From Gamsiella multidivaricata (Eukaryota > Mortierellomycota > Mortierellomycetes > Mortierellales > Mortierellaceae), in the NCBI RefSeq assembly GCF_025024155.1, contig NW_026251726.1:432792-496791 (forward strand): a stretch of 64,000 nucleotides of DNA, read 5' to 3'. The translations under genes and the position numbers were made by a program. A model generated the notes under the pieces. The model searched no databases and had not been told where the DNA came from. It saw only the letters and a list, made by a program, of their open reading frames with translations. This document shows positions 58,771 to 64,000 of this stretch, one piece after another (position 1 is the stretch's first letter; the number at the start of each line of letters is the position of its first letter).

Positions 58771-60236
58771 TCCTGTTGATAGCGACGGATCTTGTTGCGG
58801 ATGGAATAGACCGCAATGATTTCGGCTGAGTCCAGTCTTGAGAGTAGTGATGCCAGAGAAGACTCGCGGAGGGCTTTCCCGACCTATGCAAATGGATTCT
58901 ATGGTGTAGTAAATGAGAATCATTCGGTTGACCTCGCAAAGTTGATATTAGATCATGGGGAAGAGCACCGCCCCCAGAATAAAAGAATAAACGGTCTGGC
59001 TCCTGAACCAGAGTCTTCTTTCCAAAAATCATTTGTATCACACATTGCATTCGTCCAGATTGTCCGGACAAGACCGCAATGCGAACTCCTTACAATTACC
59101 TCAGTCATTCCCAAAGGAATATAGTCCTAGCTCGTACCATTTAGCTAAACAGATCCCGTATTTATCTCCTTCCATTTTCGTCTAGTTTATTTTACCTTTG
59201 TGTTCATACATTCCGATCCAGAGGAGGACCCTGCACTGCGAACCAGTAAGTGACCGAAGCACGCCCTTGCCGAAGTCCTATTCGCGTGGTGTCTCCTATT
59301 GTAAATAGAACTAATGGTAGAAGTTACAGAACTCGTTATTAGACCCCCTACACCGCATTACTCTGTTGCCTCTTGCCACGGTAGGCAGTGAGGCTGCTAG
59401 TCACTCAGAGGTATTATTCAGAAGCCGGTTGCTACAAACGACCTTCCGTGCAGCGCCATACGCGTCGCGCTTGTCCTGTGCATCGAAAAATAATCCAACG
59501 GTTACAGCCCAATTGAATGAATCTCCCTAGTTCCTAGTTTTGGAGCGTCAAATGTGTGAGTTAAGTCGAGATGCACTTCACAGTTCATTATGGAAGAAGT
59601 GATACCCCCAAATGTTCCTCAATTGCAAAGGCGCTTTGAACAGTGCGCAAGGTGAACATCAAGAGCTTACTGAGAGCAATTGTTTATGAGTATCTAGTCT
59701 ATGAGTAAGACGTACCTCAGGACATTCTCTGGATACCCGGTCTGGATAGACCATAGACTATAGCCTTGTATAACGGACTCTGGTGAATATGTGGTATTGC
59801 TGATGCTGCTGATGCCTATGACCATTGATTACCTATCGCGATTTAGCAATCTCTCTCTTCTTTTCTTTCTACATAAGACAACCCCTAATCACCCTGACTC
59901 AAAGTCTAGCATTGCATGCAAACAGCCTTGCACATTTCGAAAGAGAAAAGAGGACGAGCTCCGAAAGGACGAGCTGCAGATGGGCGTAAAGCAATTGGAC
60001 GAAGAGAGAGAATGACACAATATGACCGTTGCTCGAGATTGCCTGGCCATGGGGATATGGTCAAGAAGAGAACTTGTAGACTATGAGGCGAGTTATATAT
60101 TCTATGCAAGGTGGAGGACATGGTGAAATGCACTCTTTCTCACAACTTTTTTCTCTGTGCACACTCTAACACTCTACAACCAACATCACTGTTGCCCTTC
60201 CTCGCCAGCATTCCACTACACGCTACGCTAACTACA
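58771..60236. other. Intergenic, probably transposon debris
   Basis: No clean ORF. The part up to about 59070 may contain more of the decayed transposase in other frames. A short plus-strand stretch (59925-60015) reads as charged helix (KEDELRKDELQ) before a stop and could be another remnant. Nothing else is supported. Confidence 0.4.
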
Positions 60237-61101
60237 ATGACCAAGGTACAGAGAAACGAATGTACATTCTACAACTGTGTCCAGGGACTGCTGGACAAGA
60301 AAGAGGCGATCCGGACACAGGGGCGTCGCATTGAACAGGGTCTCCCAGTCAAGGACGAGGACAGACCTGTGCCATTGACCAAGTCAGAAAAAAAACTACT
60401 TGCTTCGGTCGCACTCAACGGCGCCAGTTCAAGTGATAAACCTCCTTTTAAATGTGTTCGTCCAATTTGAAAGGCGCGAGGATAGAAGCATGGCTTTCAT
60501 CTGCGTCTGCAGAAAGCCATTCCTGACAAGGGATAGTCTGAGCAAGCATTACAAGCGGGTCTGCGCCCATTCCAACATCCCGATCAACGTTCCAGGGCTT
60601 CAACTTATTGACAGCGCTCAAGTTCTCCCTCATGGTTCGGAGGTCGTCAATGCCTAAGGTACATCTGATTACGAGGTTTATAAGGAGAGCGACAAAGGCG
60701 ATGAGGCGTTTAGCGGCAGCAATGCACCCATATTCAACAATAACGACATTTCGGCTATTTCAATGACATTTGATTCAGGAAGAGTGGTTGGCGCGACTAT
60801 CCGGGAGCTCATGCGGGGCTTGGGCATTGCAAATACTCAACAGCAACATGCATAGCGCATGCAAATCATGGCATTTCAAGAGCAACAGCGCACGCTGATC
60901 ACGGTCATGGAGCAACGGATCCTGAGCTCTATGGCCTAGACTACAGCAGGTCAAGGGCAGGGGCAAGCTGCTTCTGCTTCTGCTTCTGACACCGGAACTT
61001 TCAGCCCAGTTTCTACAAGTAGAAAGAAAACGCGCTCTGGCGCCCCTCACTTTGGAACATTCAGGCCCCTTAGTTGTATGTCTCCAACTGAAAATAAGTA
61101 A
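60237..61101 (+). pseudogene. Zinc-finger-like protein gene with a frameshift and three stops
   Basis: An ATG at 60237 opens about 75 codons (TKVQRNECTFYNCVQGLL onward). A +1 frame change near 60450 is needed to continue into MAFICVCRKPFLTRDSLSKH, a C-x-C...H...C finger-like motif. The same frame then runs to a natural end at TAA (61099-61101), interrupted only by TAA (60654-60656) and two TAG codons (about 60856 and 60938). The sense between stops is clear (SDYEVYKESDKGDEAF; MQIMAFQEQQRTLITVMEQR; SRKKTRSGAPHFGTF). The intact product would be about 288 aa. The family is unknown; the setting suggests a transposon-linked or recently lost gene. Confidence 0.6.
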
Positions 61102-62060
61102 AATAAAAATGGCGGTTTGGTGGAGCAAGTGTAAATCGGTATAAAAATTGGGCAGATGTAGAGACGGGAAAGCGCATGGTCTCGCCTTGCTTATCATTTT
61201 CCACTACAGTGAAAGCTAGCTCACTCCCTACGCGTCGGCATGCTTGCAAACGATTGGAGTATCTGGGGTGTCGAAGGATCTAGGGTGAAAAGGGTGTTTT
61301 GTTGGGCGAATGCTGCTATCTAGTTCTATGCCTGATAGGGTTTATATACTAGTTGCATCGGTGTCAACAGTGCACTGGGATATTGTAGAAACTGGGCGAA
61401 GCGCTGACAACATCATAGCATACTAAATCTAGCATTAAACCTTTGCGATAGTGATTTTGAGTCGTAAAGTACTACTCCAACGTGATCACAAACGACTGTC
61501 TGTTTTCTCTTTTCCATGGCACCTCGTCATTCAGCTTCGGAGTGGAATCTGGCTCAATCCTGCCTCATATTGGATTGGACAAAGGGGTAGATTCTCCAGC
61601 GACGAGGAAACTGATATGTAAATTTACATGTAGACCTAGTATGACACCCCGTTATCACCCCACTACTGGTAATCAGCAATTTAGTACGTCGCCCAGGTAT
61701 ATCAAGAGTGTAACACACCCGGTATCAGAGAACGGAGCTGAACTACAGCCTATATTAAGGAAGCGATGGCTAAAAAGATCCGGATCCTTAAACGAATTGT
61801 GGTTACGGGATTAAATGTGTAATAGGAACAAGGGCAATCTATTATATCCTTCCATATTAGGCTATAGGTCCGATTTTCAGGGTAAACGAGCTACATGGAT
61901 TTCTGCAGGAATCGACTTGCATGCTCAACGTGGCAAACGGTCGCCAAATAAAACAAACAAAAAGATGAACTCATATCCACAATTTTCACTCAGGCGAATG
62001 AAGAGCGAACCGTACAGGAAGGTTCTTGGATGCGGCTAGATTATTTCATAGTCCAAATAT
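61102..62060. other. Intergenic, possible old LTR fragment
   Basis: No gene. A TGTAACACACCCGG sequence at 61708 resembles the 5' end of many Ty3-type LTRs, but no matching end or second copy is visible, so this stays a suggestion. Confidence 0.35.
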
Positions 62061-62130
62061 GCGTGGTCCGGGAATCGAACCCGGGTCTACCGCGTGGCAG
62101 GCGGTAATTATACCACTAAACCAACCACGC
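62061..62130 (-). tRNA. tRNA-Gly (anticodon GCC)
   Basis: On the minus strand the 70-nt gene starts GCGTGGT and ends ACCACGC, a perfect 7-bp acceptor stem. The anticodon loop reads CTGCCAC (plus 62094-62100), giving anticodon GCC for glycine codons GGC/GGU. The T arm has GGTTCGATTCC (B box, plus 62071-62081), and TGGTTTAGTGG forms the A box (plus 62113-62123). There is no intron and no encoded CCA, as expected for a eukaryotic nuclear tRNA. A run of four or more T within 20 bp downstream is lacking, so termination may be weak or further out. Confidence 0.97.
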
Positions 62131-62250
62131 TTCTTATATATTTGTCGTCATTGCGGAACCACTATATTTAGAAAATATCACAACATAAGCTCCTTAAGTC
62201 GTTATACCCCTTAACTATAGAGCACGATCCATCTTGGCCCTGTGCTTGAC

Positions 62251-62686
62251 TGTCACGGATAGCACCATAGCGTGTGGTGCAGAGTGACAGTTGAGCTGCG
62301 CACACAATTGCTCATATTGATTTGTGACTGCTTCTACGCGCTCACGCGCTTGCACGCGTACCTCTGCCACCGTATGCTCGATCAACATATGTTCAACGAA
62401 GTACCTTTATTGATATTGTCATTATCCGGCCCGCCTAGAACCATTGTCCGGCCCGTCTAGAACCATTGCACCAGATCCATACCTTTGTGCTATTCCTAGC
62501 AAATATACCTCGCGTCCCGTAGTAGCCATCCGAGTACCCTGACCAAGAATCCTAGAAACACATAAATAGAGCCATAGAATCCATAGCATATAACCTCAGT
62601 CTGCAATACATTTCTTCCTTACCTTGTCCACTGTCTGTCTCCTCCATAACACATATCCCACTCTTCCAAGTCTGTTCCTGACATTG
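62251..62686 (+). mobile_element. Candidate 5' LTR of Ty3-like retrotransposon
   Basis: The segment upstream of gag opens with TGTCACGGAT, a common start of fungal Ty3-type LTRs, and a CA dinucleotide at 62685-62686 could close it. It contains a TATA-like ATAAATA at 62562 and, further upstream, a 22-bp tandem duplication. The boundaries are tentative because the 3' LTR lies outside the window and no clear tRNA-complementary primer-binding site was found. It starts 120 bp from the 5' end of the divergent tRNA-Gly gene. Confidence 0.5.
62425..62468. repeat. 22-bp tandem duplication in the candidate LTR
   Basis: TCCGGCCCGCCTAGAACCATTG is followed directly by a copy differing only by C to T at position 10. 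Confidence 0.95.
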
Positions 62687-62705
62687 CAGACTCTCCAATC
62701 CAGTC

Positions 62706-63914
62706 ATGTCCGCCCAAGATGAATTTACCCAGCACCAGCAGCTTCTGCAGCAGCAGCAGGCGAATCTCCTTGGTGCCCTGCAGAACCATGCGCAAGACCC
62801 GAACACCACTCCTGACGCATTTGTGAACCATCTCCGCGAACTCTTGTCCGTTATTGACGCCCGTACCAACTCCATTGCCAGCCATCTCCAGCAAGCGAAC
62901 CATCTGACGACCTTGTCCGAGGCCGTCAACGTTATCCAAGTCCAGAACCAAGACGCAATGCAGCAGCAGACCAACACGATCGCTGCCCTCCAGAATCTGG
63001 TCCAAGCCATCCTGGACCGAACCCCCGCGCCTACCGCCGCTGCCGCTTCTCTCCAGACAGCCGCTCGTCGTCCACACATCCCGCACCCCTTCACGCCTGC
63101 GTTCAATGGTGATGCCAAAGTCCTTTCCTTCCGTGCTTTTAAAGCCAAGTTGTCCGGTGTCTTCCAGCGCTTCGGTCCTGCCTTTGAATCGGATGACCAG
63201 TGCGTGACTTTCGCCATGGGCTGTATGGCAGGACCTCCCCTCGAACATTTTGCCCCGCTGTACAACCAAGACATCGAGGACGAAGAAGGACTCCTGAACG
63301 ATTACGACGCCTTCATGACCGCTATCGAGGCCGCTTACGGTGATCGCCTGAGCATCCAGGAAGCCGAAGAGAAAATCCGTTTCCTTAAGCAACGAGGTAC
63401 AATGCAAGAATACATCTCGGAGTTCTCCACTTTGCAAAGCCAGGTCCGCTGGAATCAGTCTGCTCTCGTGTCCCAATTCAAGTTTGGCCTTTCCGAGGGT
63501 GTGCGCACCCTGTTGCAAGGCCAATGGCATTCCCTGACCACCATGAGTACTGTGACTGAGGCTGCCACCACCGCGTATCTGAACTTGCGCCTGACCTCGG
63601 CTCGTCGCCCCCAACAGCCTTGGCGACCCCAGCCTCCTCGCAGCATCCCTCAGTCTACTCCGTCTCCACGTCCAGTCACCGTTGCTCGTCCAGGTCCAAA
63701 CGACATGGAACTAGGAACCATGCGCGGCCCTCTTACCGCCGCTGAAAAAGATCGTCGCCGCAGAGAAGGCCTCTGCATGTACTGTGGCCAAGCGGGCCAC
63801 TTTGCCAACAAGTGCCCCAACAAGCGCCCCTCCGGTCTGGGCCTCGCTGCAGTCCAAGAAGCCACGATCGAGTATGCTTTCGACACCGACGTGTCGGAAA
63901 ACTTCAGCGCCTAG
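62706..63914 (+). CDS. gag: Retrotransposon Gag, Ty3-like
   Basis: An uninterrupted frame of 402 aa runs from ATG to TAG. A Gln-rich N-terminal coiled segment (about 1-100) is followed by a capsid-like region that starts near PHPFTPAFNGDAK and contains FMTAIEAAYGD and EYISEFSTLQSQVRW, typical of retrotransposon gag proteins. A basic Pro/Arg/Gln linker precedes one CCHC zinc knuckle, CMYCGQAGHFANKC (about 357-370), which binds the element RNA. The frame is intact, so the element may be recent. Pol continues in the -1 frame. Confidence 0.95.
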   Translation: MSAQDEFTQHQQLLQQQQANLLGALQNHAQDPNTTPDAFVNHLRELLSVIDARTNSIASHLQQANHLTTLSEAVNVIQVQNQDAMQQQTNTIAALQNLVQAILDRTPAPTAAAASLQTAARRPHIPHPFTPAFNGDAKVLSFRAFKAKLSGVFQRFGPAFESDDQCVTFAMGCMAGPPLEHFAPLYNQDIEDEEGLLNDYDAFMTAIEAAYGDRLSIQEAEEKIRFLKQRGTMQEYISEFSTLQSQVRWNQSALVSQFKFGLSEGVRTLLQGQWHSLTTMSTVTEAATTAYLNLRLTSARRPQQPWRPQPPRSIPQSTPSPRPVTVARPGPNDMELGTMRGPLTAAEKDRRRREGLCMYCGQAGHFANKCPNKRPSGLGLAAVQEATIEYAFDTDVSENFSA

Positions 63915-64000
63915 GGCAGCTGGAGGACTGTTCCCTAGGTGCCATCCATGCCACCTCCACTGTTCCTGCCCATGCCCGTATCTGCCTTATGTTGCCTGCC
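63903..64000 (+). CDS. pol: Start of pol (protease region) in the -1 frame, cut by the window edge
   Basis: From about 63903 the -1 frame relative to gag is open to the end of the window, crossing the gag TAG. It encodes LGQLEDCSLGAIHA and ends ICLMLPA, a style seen just upstream of the protease in fungal Ty3-like polyproteins. Only about 32 residues are visible, so the assignment rests on position and frame. Confidence 0.55.

Noticed and set aside
61708..62040. Possible solo LTR starting TGTAACACACC
   Set aside because: Only the left end looks LTR-like; no matching right end or second copy can be seen in the window.

Overview
The window is nuclear DNA of a filamentous, early-diverging fungus, most likely Mucoromycota sensu lato and probably Mortierellales-like. 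The evidence is dense GT-AG introns (usually 50-400 bp), fungal versions of ATG4, ATG5, CWH43 and ATR/Mec1/Rad3, an A/T-rich microsatellite-laden intergenic sequence, and a Ty3-like retroelement. The taxonomic call is an inference from gene style; no marker gene is present. Exon models were built by hand from splice sites, reading phase and family conservation.

Left third (1-24.9 kb): an SLC32/36/38-type amino-acid transporter with a huge disordered tail (263-4960). About 4 kb of repeat-rich DNA without a convincing gene follows, then a frameshifted small ORF (9270-9820). Next come a YEATS/AHD protein of the Taf14/AF9 family (minus), a two-TM membrane protein (minus), ATG5 (plus), ATG4 (minus) and a Q/N-rich RGG protein with a 30-residue polyQ run (plus). 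ATG5, which is part of the Atg12 conjugate acting as E3 for Atg8, and ATG4, the Atg8 protease, lie 1.8 kb apart and converge.

Middle (24.9-46.6 kb): an Old Yellow Enzyme of the YqjM-like class, an unrecognised 680-aa Ser/Asn/Pro-rich protein, a 91-aa single-span membrane protein (minus), and a 9.2-kb, 18-exon gene for a protein of about 2,524 aa. That large protein has beta-sandwich macroglobulin-like segments, an FG-rich linker and three in-register heptads of the RNA polymerase II CTD type. It is followed by an Ala/Glu/Lys coiled-coil protein ending in a CaaX box, and by CWH43 (GPI-anchor ceramide remodelling).

Right third (46.6-64 kb): a 22-exon ATR/Mec1/Rad3 checkpoint kinase gene (minus, about 2,939 aa), convergent with CWH43. 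Beyond it is a transposon-rich stretch: a decayed MULE/FAR1-type transposase C-terminus flanked by a TTCTCAC/GTGAGA cluster, a zinc-finger-like pseudogene with three in-frame stops, a tRNA-Gly(GCC), and the 5' part of a Ty3-like LTR retrotransposon. The retrotransposon has an intact gag and the start of pol in the -1 frame. Its candidate LTR begins 120 bp upstream of the tRNA gene.

Most interesting candidates: the 2.5k-residue protein combining macroglobulin-like, FG and CTD-heptad sequence; the micro-exon CaaX coiled-coil protein; the tRNA-proximal Ty3-like element; and the pseudogene whose stops all fit CpA-to-TpA change.
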